The notes under the pieces are model-generated. The model did not search any database. It saw only the letters and a program-made list of their open reading frames with translations, and was not told the origin of the DNA. The position numbers were made by a program, and so were the translations under genes. Below are positions 52,783-61,057 of a stretch of 64,000 nucleotides of DNA, piece after piece. Source of the DNA: Planctomycetaceae bacterium (GTDB taxonomy: Bacteria; Planctomycetota; Phycisphaerae; SM23-33); NCBI GenBank assembly GCA_039680605.1, contig JBDKTA010000022.1, forward strand, positions 124,001 through 188,000. Reading direction: 5' to 3'. How positions within the stretch are numbered: the stretch's first letter is position 1; every line of letters begins with the position of its first letter.

Positions 52783-52850
52783 GGTGGCACAGGCTTTCCA
52801 GCCTGTGATCTAACCTGTCAATCGCCACAGCCTGGAAAGGCTGTGCCACC
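52783..52850. repeat. R1 inverted pair between pilM and pilN
   Basis: A copy of R1 (GGTGGCACAGGCTTTCCAG onward) and its inverse (CTGGAAAGGCTGTGCCACC) lie with a short spacer. They fill the 102-nt gap between pilM and pilN. Confidence 0.9.
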
Positions 52851-52853
52851 AAG

Positions 52854-53900
52854 TCAGTTCGCATTGGCGCCCAACCCGAGCCCCACCGCCACGGCCCAAT
52901 CGGGCTGCGGCCCCGAGACCTGGCCGCTGCGGCGCTTCACGCGCACCAGCGGGTCGCCGCCGGAGACCGGCAGGTTCAACTGGCGACCGAGCGACTGGCA
53001 CAGTCGCGCGTCGCAGGCCCCGCCGCCGACAATCACCGCCCGCTCGACAGCCGGCGAGAGAAACACCGACTCGTAATACCGAAGACACTGTGTCAGTTCC
53101 CGCGCCAGTGGCGCCGCGGAGGCATCGATCGCCTGGTCCAGTGCGGCCTCGCCGGCGGCGGCGGGACTCTGGCGGCGGAGCCTGGCGGCCTCGGGCGCGT
53201 CGACGCCCAGCGTCTCGCCCAGCATCTTGTCCAGATCTTCGCAGCCCAGGGCGAGATTGCGGGCAAAGCGCATCGTTCCGCCTTGTGACAGGGCGGCCTG
53301 CGTGCTGTGGGCGCCGATATCCACCAGCAGCACCGTACGGGTTTGCTCGGAGGCGCGGCGGAAGAGTCGCGCGAAGCATTCGACGATCGCGCAGCACTCG
53401 ATCCCCACGCCCACCACGTCCAGGCGGGCGCGTCTGGCCATCGCCAGGTACGCGTCCATCAGCGCTCGCGAGATGCTGACGGTGAGGATCTCGATCATCG
53501 GTTCGGCCTGGGCGTGCGTCTCGCCCAGCACCGCGTGGCGGATGATCGCCTGCTCGGGCGGGTAAGGCAGCTTGCCCGCCAGTTCCCCGACGATGGCCGT
53601 TTCGATATCCTCCTGGGCCATCTTGGGAATCTTGACATGCTGGACGAGCGTGTCGCACGCCGGAATCGACAGCACGCATGTACGCCCCTTGAACCGCCCG
53701 CCGCGCAGGCTGCGCCGGATGGCGTCGGCCTGGACATCCAGGCGGGCGTCGAGGTCGCCGCCGGGGGGCAGAGGTTCCGTGTGGGCGTCGACGAGAGTCA
53801 GGTCCTCGTTGACGCGATGGAGCTGGACCATCTTGAGCGCACCGGTTCCCAGGTCCACTCCGATAGGCAGGTTTTGTCCGCGCACAATCCGCAAGGCCAT
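52854..53900 (-). CDS. pilM: PilM-like actin-fold pilus protein
   Basis: 348 residues from the ATG at 53900, with CCAGGAG before it. Actin-like ATPase motifs are visible: IGVDLGTGALKMVQL (phosphate 1), LLVDIGAHSTQAALSQGG (phosphate 2) and AVIVGGGACDARL (adenosine). PilM binds the N-terminal tail of PilN on the cytoplasmic side. First gene of the operon; the leader of about 315 nt upstream holds the candidate riboswitch. Confidence 0.88.
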   Translation of the reverse strand: MALRIVRGQNLPIGVDLGTGALKMVQLHRVNEDLTLVDAHTEPLPPGGDLDARLDVQADAIRRSLRGGRFKGRTCVLSIPACDTLVQHVKIPKMAQEDIETAIVGELAGKLPYPPEQAIIRHAVLGETHAQAEPMIEILTVSISRALMDAYLAMARRARLDVVGVGIECCAIVECFARLFRRASEQTRTVLLVDIGAHSTQAALSQGGTMRFARNLALGCEDLDKMLGETLGVDAPEAARLRRQSPAAAGEAALDQAIDASAAPLARELTQCLRYYESVFLSPAVERAVIVGGGACDARLCQSLGRQLNLPVSGGDPLVRVKRRSGQVSGPQPDWAVAVGLGLGANAN

Positions 53901-53944
53901 CGAATAACTCCTGGCGGCGCATCGTACGGGTAGGCTTCTCAGGG

Positions 53945-54016
53945 TGCCCGAGGTTGGGCGGCGCCGCTTGCCTCCGATCTCTTGGGTCAAGATCGGCCGC
54001 AGGCAAGGCGCACTTG
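53945..54016 (-). other. Long hairpin between candidate riboswitch and pilM
   Basis: Read on the minus strand, CGCCTTGCCT...CCGATCT pairs with AGATCGG...AGGCAAG...GGCG. That gives roughly 17 base pairs with small internal loops. It has no T-run. It could hide or expose sequences near the pilM start, but its ribosome site lies about 45 nt further on. Confidence 0.45.
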
Positions 54017-54054
54017 AATAGCCGCTGCTCGAAGTCAGCGGACCGGATGAAAAC

Positions 54055-54160
54055 CCTGTGGGCAGCGGCCCCGCCCGACCACGGGCCAGCCGCTTTGCGC
54101 CCCGGCCTGGCGACCGGTTAGCCTTTTTCCGCAGGAATGCAGCCTTTCACCGGTAGCTTA
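54055..54160 (-). promoter_or_regulatory. Candidate c-di-GMP-I (GEMM-like) riboswitch in the pilM leader
   Basis: On the minus strand, AAAAAGGCTAACCGG, then a short hairpin (CCGGTC/GGCCGG), then GGGGCGCAAAGC are in the order of the GEMM core (GGCAAACC...GGGACGCAAAGC). A GC-rich second hairpin (GCGGC...GCCCG/CGGGC...GCCGC) follows. It lies 155-260 nt before pilM. c-di-GMP controls pilus genes in many bacteria. Two core positions differ from the consensus as I recall it, and the tetraloop is not of the GAAA type, so this is a candidate rather than an identification. Confidence 0.45.
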
Positions 54161-54214
54161 AGTTACAGAAGTGCCGACGGCGAATTGTCCGTACATTCGA
54201 TGGCGGGTCACGAT

Positions 54215-54541
54215 TTACTGTGGCGGGATTCGGACGGTCACATCGCCGTGGACGACGGCTTTGCAGGCCAGGCGGTCGTTCGGTTTGGAGTCGCCCATGG
54301 CGTCGAGCTGGTCGAGTTCGGCCTCGTCGGGTTCGCTGAGGTTCTCCATGCCCTTCTCGACGAGCACGCGGCAGCTTCCGCAGACGCCCATGCCGCCGCA
54401 GATGTGCATGATCCCCACGCCGTGGCTCAGAGCGATGTCCAGCAGGCTGCCCGGATCGCCCGTGCGGGCGTAAGGGTAATGCTCCTCATCCACCTCGACG
54501 GTCGCTTCCATCGGCAGATATGTCACTTTGTACGTGGCCAT
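54215..54541 (-). CDS. fdx: [2Fe-2S] ferredoxin of plant/ISC type
   Basis: 108 residues. Cluster ligands lie in HICGGMGVCGSCRVLVEKG and, later, RLACKAVV (four cysteines in CxxxxxCxxC...C order). It lies 24 nt after iscU in the same operon, so it probably supplies electrons for Fe-S assembly. The motif CGGMGVCGSC is typical of such ferredoxins. Confidence 0.85.
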   Translation of the reverse strand: MATYKVTYLPMEATVEVDEEHYPYARTGDPGSLLDIALSHGVGIMHICGGMGVCGSCRVLVEKGMENLSEPDEAELDQLDAMGDSKPNDRLACKAVVHGDVTVRIPPQ

Positions 54542-54565
54542 GTCACCTCTCCCCGGACAGCAGGA

Positions 54566-54952
54566 TCAGAGCTTGCCGTTCTTCTTCTTCCAGTCGTTGA
54601 CGGCGTCGCGGACGGCTTCCTCGGTCATCACCGAACAATGCACCTTGGCTGGAGGCAGTTCGAGCTCCTGGGCAATGTGGGCGTTGGTGATTGCCAGGGC
54701 CTCTTCGACCGTCTTGCCCTTGAGCCACTCCGTCGCCAGCGAGCCCGACGCGATGGCCGCTCCGCAACCGAACGTCTTGAAACGGGTATCGACGATGCGG
54801 CCGTCGTCGCTGATGCGCAACTGCAGCTTCGTCACATCGCCGCACTGTGTGGCGGTGATGGTGGCTGTGCCCACGGACAAATCTGCTTCGTCCATGCTGC
54901 CGACGTTGCGCGGATGCTCAAAGTGGTCCAACATCTTTTCGCTGAAAAACAT
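54566..54952 (-). CDS. iscU: Fe-S cluster scaffold protein IscU
   Basis: 128 residues from the ATG at 54952 (MFFSEKMLDHFEHPRNVGSMDE). The three scaffold cysteines lie in TATQCGDVTKLQL, FGCGAAIASGSL and KVHCSVMTEEAVRDAV, the standard IscU pattern, with Asp after the first cysteine. It receives sulfur from the adjacent IscS and builds [2Fe-2S] clusters. The frame's upstream extension is repeat DNA and is rejected. Confidence 0.93.
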   Translation of the reverse strand: MFFSEKMLDHFEHPRNVGSMDEADLSVGTATITATQCGDVTKLQLRISDDGRIVDTRFKTFGCGAAIASGSLATEWLKGKTVEEALAITNAHIAQELELPPAKVHCSVMTEEAVRDAVNDWKKKNGKL

Positions 54953-54963
54953 CGTGGGCTCCT

Positions 54964-55139
54964 GAAAAGAAAATCCGAATAAACAAAAGACAAATCCGAA
55001 ACAAACAACAAACCGAAAATCCGAAACAAACAACAAACGGCTAAAAGCAAACAACAAAATCTCAACCCCCGCACCGTTTGTTTTTTGTCTTTCTTGTTTG
55101 TTTGATTCTTGTTTCGGATTTCGATTTTGTTGTTTCGAA
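54964..55139. repeat. R9 AT-rich inverted repeat inside the Fe-S operon
   Basis: ATCCGAAACAAACAACAAA-rich sequence on the left and its inverse (TTTGTTTGATTCTTGTTTC and similar) on the right, with a loop near 55065. It occupies nearly all of the 188-nt gap between iscS and iscU. The same family is at 6661-6912. Confidence 0.85.
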
Positions 55140-55140
55140 T

Positions 55141-56337
55141 TTACTTCTTAGTAGCGATTTCGTAAAGCGGGCTCATCTCTCGCAATTGCTGGACGGCCGT
55201 GACGACTTTGGCGATCACGTAGTCCACTTCGCCCTCGGTGGTGCTCTTGCCCAGGCTGAAGCGCAGCGAGCTGTGGGCCAGGTCGTCGCCGACGCCGATG
55301 CCTGCCAGCACGTGGCTGGGCTCGAGCGAGGCGCTGGTGCAGGCCGATCCGGTCGAGACGGCCACGTCGCGCATCTTGAGCATCAACGCCTCGCCCTCGA
55401 CATACGCAAACGAGAGGTTCAGCGTGTTGGGCAGGCGCTGCGTCGGGTGGCCGTTGAGCGTCACGAAGTCTACCGCCGACATGATGCCCTTCTCCAGGCG
55501 GTCGCGCAGCGCTGCGATGCGCGCGGCGTCGGCGGTCATCTCTTCGGCCGCGATCTGGCAGGCCTTGCCGAACCCCACGATGCCCGGCACGTTGAGCGTT
55601 CCGCTGCGCATCCCGCGTTCGTGCCCGCCGCCGTGCATCTGGCAGGCCAGCTTCACCCGCGGGTTCCGCCGCCGCACATACAGGGCGCCGACGCCTTTGG
55701 GTCCGTACAGCTTATGGGCCGACATGCTCAGCAGGTCGATGCCCATCGCCTCGACGTCGAGGTGTACCTTGCCCACCGCCTGTGTGGCGTCGCTGTGGAA
55801 CAGCACGCCCTTGGACTTGGCCAAGGCCCCGATCTGGGCCACCGGCGCCAGCGTCCCTATCTCGTTGTTGGCGGCCATGATCGAAATCAGGATCGTCCCG
55901 TCCGTCAGCGCGGCGGCGACCTGTTCTGCCGAGACCACGCCGAACTTGTCGGGCTTGAGAAAAGTGATCGTGTATCCGTGCTGGGCGAGGTACTTGCACG
56001 GGTCCAGCACCGCGTGGTGCTCGATGGCCGAGGTGATGATGTGCCTGCCCTTTTCGGCGTACATCTCCGCGACGCCCTTGATGGCCAGGTTGTTGGCCTC
56101 GGTGGCGCCGGAGGTGATGACCATGTCCTTGGCCTCGGCGGCGATGATCTTGCCGATCTGCTCGCGGGCGGTCTCGACGGCGGCCTCGGCCTTCCAACCG
56201 AAGCTGTGGCTGTGGCTGGCGGCGTTTCCGAATGCCTCGGTCAGGTACGGCATCATCGCATCGAGCACCCGGCTGTCCAGGGGCGTCGTGGCGTTGTGGT
56301 CCATGTAGATGGGTGTCTTGACATCCATGGTGCTCAT
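55141..56337 (-). CDS. iscS: Cysteine desulfurase (IscS/NifS)
   Basis: 398 residues. PLP lysine in SMSAHKLYGPKG, active cysteine loop in VSTGSACTSASLEPSHV, and the N-terminal YMDHNATTPLD. It removes sulfur from cysteine for cluster building on IscU. The start ATG at 56337 lies 2 nt after the second Rrf2 gene. The loop containing CTSASLEPSHVL is the long type seen in IscS. Confidence 0.94.
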   Translation of the reverse strand: MSTMDVKTPIYMDHNATTPLDSRVLDAMMPYLTEAFGNAASHSHSFGWKAEAAVETAREQIGKIIAAEAKDMVITSGATEANNLAIKGVAEMYAEKGRHIITSAIEHHAVLDPCKYLAQHGYTITFLKPDKFGVVSAEQVAAALTDGTILISIMAANNEIGTLAPVAQIGALAKSKGVLFHSDATQAVGKVHLDVEAMGIDLLSMSAHKLYGPKGVGALYVRRRNPRVKLACQMHGGGHERGMRSGTLNVPGIVGFGKACQIAAEEMTADAARIAALRDRLEKGIMSAVDFVTLNGHPTQRLPNTLNLSFAYVEGEALMLKMRDVAVSTGSACTSASLEPSHVLAGIGVGDDLAHSSLRFSLGKSTTEGEVDYVIAKVVTAVQQLREMSPLYEIATKK

Positions 56338-56339
56338 TC

Positions 56340-56780
56340 TTATTGCCTCGCCCCCGAAGCCACCGGTGCGACAATCTCCGCCAGCGTCACCCGCTTAAGG
56401 AAGTCCTGCAGCCGCCGCTGCACCCGGTGAACCGGATCGTGTACCGGGCAGAGCAACTGGTTGGCCTCGCTGCAGGCCGCCAAGTCGCCGGTGACGTGCG
56501 AAATGCATGCCGCCTGGCGAACCGGGCCCTCAAGCTTCGTCGAGAACTCCTCCAGCGTCACCTCCGAGAGGTGCCTGGCCAAGCGGTATCCGCCATGAGC
56601 GCCGCGCACGGACTCGACATACCCGGCGGCCGCCAACCGCTTCATCACGTTCATCATCAGGGCCTGGGGGATGCCATAGCACTGGGCAATCTCACGGGCC
56701 GTGGCCAACTGCCCTTGGGGCAAGTGCGCCAAGTGCCCCATAGCTGTCAGCCCGTAGCCGGTCTTTTTTGTCAGACCCAT
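56340..56780 (-). CDS. Rrf2 family regulator, IscR-like (second of pair)
   Basis: 146 residues from the ATG at 56780. The winged helix opens MGLTKKTGYGLTAMGHLA. Three cysteines and a histidine (AACISHVTGDLAACSEANQLLCPVHD) provide a possible cluster site like that of IscR. It starts just after a perfect 8-bp palindrome and is co-transcribed with iscS. It probably senses Fe-S status and controls the operon. Confidence 0.85.
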   Translation of the reverse strand: MGLTKKTGYGLTAMGHLAHLPQGQLATAREIAQCYGIPQALMMNVMKRLAAAGYVESVRGAHGGYRLARHLSEVTLEEFSTKLEGPVRQAACISHVTGDLAACSEANQLLCPVHDPVHRVQRRLQDFLKRVTLAEIVAPVASGARQ

Positions 56781-56813
56781 CACCAGAGAAATCCTTAACT
56801 CGTCCACCCATAT

Positions 56814-56834
56814 ATAGCACCCAGTAGGTGCTAT
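56814..56834. promoter_or_regulatory. Palindromic operator candidate for the Fe-S operon
   Basis: ATAGCACC and GGTGCTAT are 8-bp inverted arms with a 5-nt spacer. They lie 34-54 nt upstream of the second Rrf2 gene, in the gap between the two Rrf2 genes. The symmetry and position fit binding by one of these dimeric regulators. Confidence 0.55.
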
Positions 56835-56915
56835 TTTCAAATGCAAAAAGAAAGGAACCCAAAAAAGATCCAATAAGCCGCTTGCGGCTTGGCGGGTATT
56901 ACCAGCAAAACAGGC

Positions 56916-57326
56916 TCAGGACGTCTGAGTCACCGGCGCGAGCAGATCCGCCAGCGACGTGGAGGACAGTTTCTCCACCAGCACCTGCTGAATATTCGTC
57001 CAGACAGGTTTCATGCTGCATTCAGACTTGCACTTGGAGGGTTGCTGCTGGCAAAAGTTGACGGCGATGGGGCCTTCAATGACTTCGATAATCTGCCGGA
57101 GCGAGATCTCGGAAGGTTCCCGCGACAGGCGATACCCGCCATTCTTGCCCCGGATTGGCGTGACGATGTCTGCCTTGGCCAGCGAGGCGAAGATCTTGGT
57201 CAGATACTGTTTTGGAAGCTCTCGCTCCTGGCAGATGCACTCCAGGGTAATCGGCCCGTTGCCATGCTTCTGTGCCAGCATGACCATCCCCCTCAGTGCA
57301 AGCTCTGCCGCCATGGATAACTTCAT
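56916..57326 (-). CDS. Rrf2 family regulator (first of pair)
   Basis: 136 residues (MKLSMAAELALRGMVMLAQKHGNGPI). It has a winged helix and three cysteines (NFCQQQPSKCKSECSMKP). Only about 25-30% of its residues look shared with the second Rrf2, so the two are not recent duplicates. A TTGACA box lies at 57405-57410 (minus strand) with a weak GACCAT 17 nt downstream, a possible promoter for the operon. Confidence 0.85.
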   Translation of the reverse strand: MKLSMAAELALRGMVMLAQKHGNGPITLECICQERELPKQYLTKIFASLAKADIVTPIRGKNGGYRLSREPSEISLRQIIEVIEGPIAVNFCQQQPSKCKSECSMKPVWTNIQQVLVEKLSSTSLADLLAPVTQTS

Positions 57327-57450
57327 TGTTAAGACCCCTTGTAACTAAATAGAGACTTCCCAAGTTCCCCACCCCGCGAACATGGTCCCAGTTCCGCCCG
57401 GCGTTGTCAAGCGGAACCGCACAAAATTTTCCTAACGACTTAATTTAGCA

Positions 57451-59304
57451 CTACTTGACCGATATAACCCGACTCAGCGCGGGCAGGAAATAGTCCTGTA
57501 CGACCCGCTGCCAGCTCATCTTCATCGCCAGATCGTAGCCAGAACTGATCCGGTCGGATACAGCCGCATCTTCACGGCACAACCCGTCAACCACCAGCGC
57601 CGCGATTCGCCGGGCCTCTGCCGATTCGATCTCGTCGCGCAGGGACACCGGTATCGTTAACATCTCTGAGACGCTTGTCGGGCCATTCTGTTTCAGGAAA
57701 TTGGCGATTTTTATGGAAAATCCAAAATTGTCCCTTCCAGCGGCCGCCTGTGCGAATCCGACGCATCCGCAGATGTTCGAGGGAACGCACATGGCCCCGA
57801 AGCTCAGCGGTTCGAGTTGGCTGATCCCGAAGGGTTCGTAGACGCTCATCCCGAACTCGACGTCGGTCCCGCGGCGGATATCGGCGAAGCTCATGTCCTC
57901 GGGCATGCGGTCGCCGCACAGTTCCCGCGCCCAGCCCCACTGGTTGACATGCACCACCTTGACGGCCTGGTGCTCGCGGTTGAAGTGGAGGAACATCCCA
58001 CCGAGCACTTCCTCGCCGTAGCACAGGTCGGGATAGCCTTCCTCGTGGACCACCGGCCAACCGTACACCCGCTCCATGTGGCGGATGTCCTGTCCGCGCC
58101 GCTGCCCGGCCAGCGTGCCGAGCATGAAGTACACCGCCGTCTCGCCGCGTTTGGCCAGCAGCGGTTCCATCTCGTGCAGCACCCCCAGGTCGCGCCAGAT
58201 CCCCTTGCTCAGCACCGGGCGGGCGACGTGGCTGAAGATCCACGTCGGTTTCTCGCCCAGCAAATTGCCCGCGTACGTCTGCATCCGCTGCAGGCTTTGG
58301 CGCTTCTCTTCCAGCGTGATCCGGGCCGCCGGAATCCCGTTGTAGACCAGGTCGATCTCCTTGGCGGCAAAATGCCGGTCGAGGAACTGCAGCTCCTCGC
58401 GGATGTAGTCGCCCACGGCGAAGACGTTGTCGCAGTGCCGCGCCGCCTTCACCAGCGCGTGCTTGTAGTTCTCGAACACGCTGGGGAAGACTTCCTCCAT
58501 CGTCCGCCCCTCTCGCCGGGCGGCCGACATCACGTTGTAGAACATCGTGTCGTGACCGGGCGTCTTCTCGACGATCGGACGCGCCGAGGCCACCTCGTGC
58601 GCATAGAACACCGTGCGATATCCCCGCGCCCGCGGATGCGCCGCCGCAGCCGCTGCCGCCGCCGACAACGCCGAGCCGGCTGAGGGATCCTGACCCGCGC
58701 TGGTCGAGGGCTCGCGAACGGTCGGAGAGGAATGCCCCATCATCGCCTTGAGCACCGTGGGCATGCCCATGTACTCGTGCGAAAGCAGCACCACCTGCTC
58801 GTCGACGCCGTCTGCCCCGATCACCTTGAGCGCCTCGAAGCCCGGTTCGGCCAGACGCACGTATTCCTCGTACTCCCACACCGACTCAAAGCGGTCGCTG
58901 GCAACGGCGAACATCTTATACAGGTCCGCCTTGAACAGGTTCAACCGCTCGCGGTTGGCGTGAAAAACGTCGACCAGCAGCACCTCGGCCTGGCACGTGT
59001 GACCGTTGACGTCCTCGCGCACGCCGCGCGTGCCGTAGATGATCCCCACGTCGTACGTGCGCTCAATGGGGCGGAACTTCTCGCTCCAGCCGTCGGCGTC
59101 GATCCCGTCGAGGCTGCTATAGATGATGCGACCTTCTTCGCCAAGACGCGCGTGGGCGGGTTGGTCCGTCGAGAACAGCGGGCCCAGCAGGATCGTGCGG
59201 CTGACCGCGTCGGCGTACGCCTGTGCCGTCATCAGCCCCGAGATCACCGTCCCGATGCCCCCGATCTTCTCCACCGCCTCGTGCGTCACGTGAACGACAA
59301 TCAT
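57451..59304 (-). CDS. Glycogen/starch-synthase-like glycosyltransferase
   Basis: 617 residues. The opening VHVTHEAVEKIGGIGTVISGL resembles the ADP-glucose-binding start of glycogen synthases (K-x-G-G-L/I-G). The C-terminal motif GMSVYEPFGISQLEPLSFGAMCVPSN has the E-x7-E catalytic pair of GT-B enzymes. It could extend a glucan in the cytoplasm. A low-complexity stretch of about 30 residues (195-226, Ser, Ala rich, with an alanine run) interrupts the N-terminal domain. Single-gene transcript. No branching enzyme is nearby. Confidence 0.78.
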   Translation of the reverse strand: MIVVHVTHEAVEKIGGIGTVISGLMTAQAYADAVSRTILLGPLFSTDQPAHARLGEEGRIIYSSLDGIDADGWSEKFRPIERTYDVGIIYGTRGVREDVNGHTCQAEVLLVDVFHANRERLNLFKADLYKMFAVASDRFESVWEYEEYVRLAEPGFEALKVIGADGVDEQVVLLSHEYMGMPTVLKAMMGHSSPTVREPSTSAGQDPSAGSALSAAAAAAAAHPRARGYRTVFYAHEVASARPIVEKTPGHDTMFYNVMSAARREGRTMEEVFPSVFENYKHALVKAARHCDNVFAVGDYIREELQFLDRHFAAKEIDLVYNGIPAARITLEEKRQSLQRMQTYAGNLLGEKPTWIFSHVARPVLSKGIWRDLGVLHEMEPLLAKRGETAVYFMLGTLAGQRRGQDIRHMERVYGWPVVHEEGYPDLCYGEEVLGGMFLHFNREHQAVKVVHVNQWGWARELCGDRMPEDMSFADIRRGTDVEFGMSVYEPFGISQLEPLSFGAMCVPSNICGCVGFAQAAAGRDNFGFSIKIANFLKQNGPTSVSEMLTIPVSLRDEIESAEARRIAALVVDGLCREDAAVSDRISSGYDLAMKMSWQRVVQDYFLPALSRVISVK

Positions 59305-59379
59305 GCGAAATAATCCTTTCCGCTCCGCTGCTACCTTAAACTACTGACAGTACGCACTGTTCCTGTAGAATGGGCGCCT

Positions 59380-60750
59380 ATGAATCTCATCGGCCAAGGA
59401 CAACCCGACGCCGCACTTACCGGCGAACAAATCGAAACCATCGTCGCCCGCCTGGCCGACCGGATCGCCGCCGACGGCAAGCGGATCCTGGTGCTGATTC
59501 CCGATCAGACCCGCTCGTGTCCGCTGGGGCTGATCGTGCGGCTGCTTCACAAGCATATCGCCAACCGGGCGGATAAGCTGGATTTCCTCATCGCCCTGGG
59601 AACGCATCAACCGCTGGACGAGGCACGCATCGACTCGCTGCTGGGCATGGCCGGCGGACAGCGAGACCGCCTGCTCAGCGGCAGCAGCGTCTTCAACCAC
59701 GACTGGAAGAACCCCGGGGCCCTCAAGACGATCGGGCGCCTGACCGCCGACCGCGTCGCCGAGATCACCGGCGGACGATTCTCGATGGACGTCGACGTCA
59801 CCATCAACCGCCGGGTCTTCGACTACGACCTGGTGCTCGTCGCCGGGCCTGTCTTCCCGCACGAGGTCGCCGGATTCTCCGGCGGCGAAAAATATTTCTT
59901 CCCCGGAATCTGCGGGCAGGAACTGCTGGACTTCTTTCACTGGCTCGGGGCCGTCATCACCTGCCCGCGCGTCATCGGCGTCAAAGACACCCCCGTGCGC
60001 CGCACCCTCCAGGCCGCCGGCGAAATGCTCCCCGTGCCCACCGCCGCGCTGTCCATGGTCGTCGCCCCACTGTGTGACACGGGCAAGATGGGTGCCACGC
60101 ACAACTCCGTTGTGCGTGTCCCTGATCTTCAAGGGCAGAGGTCAGGGAGCATGGGCGAGACGCCCATGCCACAACTGACCGGGCTGTTCGCCGGGTCGCT
60201 GCGCGATTCCTGGTCCGCCGCGGCGGACCTCTCGGCCAAGGTCCATATCCGCTACGTCCAGACGCCCTATCAGTCGGTGCTCGCGCGGGCGCCCGAAATG
60301 TACGACGACCTCTGGGTGGCCGCCAAGTGCATGTACAAGATGGAACCGGTGATGGCCGACGGCGGCGAGTTGATCATCTTCGCCCCGCACGTGAAGGAAA
60401 TCTCCTACACGCACGGGCACATCATCCGCAAGATCGGCTACCACACGCTGGAATACTTCCTGGCCCAGTGGGACCGCTTCAAGGACTACCCCTGGGGCGT
60501 GCTGGCCCACTCGACCCACGTCAAAGGCATCGGCACGTATGACACAGCCGGGCACGAAAGCCCCCGCATTCGCGTGACCCTGGCCACCGGCATCGACGAG
60601 GCCACATGCAGAGCCGTCAATCTCGGATACCGCGACCCGGCCACAATCAACCCCGCCCACTGGCAGGACCGCCCCGGCCACCTCTACATTCCCAAGGCCG
60701 GCGAAACGCTCTACCGCCTGAAGAATCCCCCCGCCTGGCAGACGTTTTAG
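59380..60750 (+). CDS. LarA family (DUF2088) protein with in-frame repeat insertion
   Basis: 456 residues. The lactate-racemase-type motif HEVAGFSGGEKYFFPG is complete (H161, K171), and the other likely catalytic histidine is H107 (FNHDW), as recalled for LarA. LarA uses a nickel-pincer nucleotide, made by LarB, LarC and LarE, none of which is seen here. The substrate is probably an alpha-hydroxy acid or sugar acid rather than lactate. Residues about 234-265 are encoded by R2 and R3 copies (ATHNSVVRV and SMGETPMPQ) in frame, at a place where other members have a short loop. Confidence 0.82.
   Translation: MNLIGQGQPDAALTGEQIETIVARLADRIAADGKRILVLIPDQTRSCPLGLIVRLLHKHIANRADKLDFLIALGTHQPLDEARIDSLLGMAGGQRDRLLSGSSVFNHDWKNPGALKTIGRLTADRVAEITGGRFSMDVDVTINRRVFDYDLVLVAGPVFPHEVAGFSGGEKYFFPGICGQELLDFFHWLGAVITCPRVIGVKDTPVRRTLQAAGEMLPVPTAALSMVVAPLCDTGKMGATHNSVVRVPDLQGQRSGSMGETPMPQLTGLFAGSLRDSWSAAADLSAKVHIRYVQTPYQSVLARAPEMYDDLWVAAKCMYKMEPVMADGGELIIFAPHVKEISYTHGHIIRKIGYHTLEYFLAQWDRFKDYPWGVLAHSTHVKGIGTYDTAGHESPRIRVTLATGIDEATCRAVNLGYRDPATINPAHWQDRPGHLYIPKAGETLYRLKNPPAWQTF
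60091..60173. repeat. R2 and R3 copies inside the LarA-like gene
   Basis: R2 (GCACAACTCCGTTGTGC) lies at 60091-60126 and R3 (CATGGGCGAGACGCCCATG) at 60147-60173, in frame. The same pair, in the opposite order and orientation, is at 15181-15358. Confidence 0.9.
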
Positions 60751-61057
60751 AAGCAGTGGTGAGTGGTGAGTGGGACAGTGGCGAGCGACCCGCACCGGGT
60801 GGCATGGCGACACGCGTTGTTGTTTCATGCGGGTCGCCATGGTTAGCGCTGCATTGCCCATGGCGACCCCGATACAGCCGGTGTCGCCATGCCACCCGTC
60901 ATTACGAATCTTTGCCCCTTTCTTCTTCTCTGCGTTCTCTGCGACCTCCGCGGTGAGAGGTTTTTTTCGCAGTGGCGCGTTCGTGGCTCCTACAATAAAG
61001 AGTCTCATCTGACCTTACACGTTGACTTGTCATTCCCGGCGGCGACAATCGGGGGCG
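60751..61057. repeat. Intergenic region with R4 copies and a half R8
   Basis: Two R4 units (60787-60842 and 60856-60900) face each other: ATGGCGAC/GTCGCCAT arms. A half R8 (TCTGCGACCTCCGCGGTGAG) lies at about 60935-60955. No gene is seen. The promoter of coaE should lie in the last 100 nt. Confidence 0.75.
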
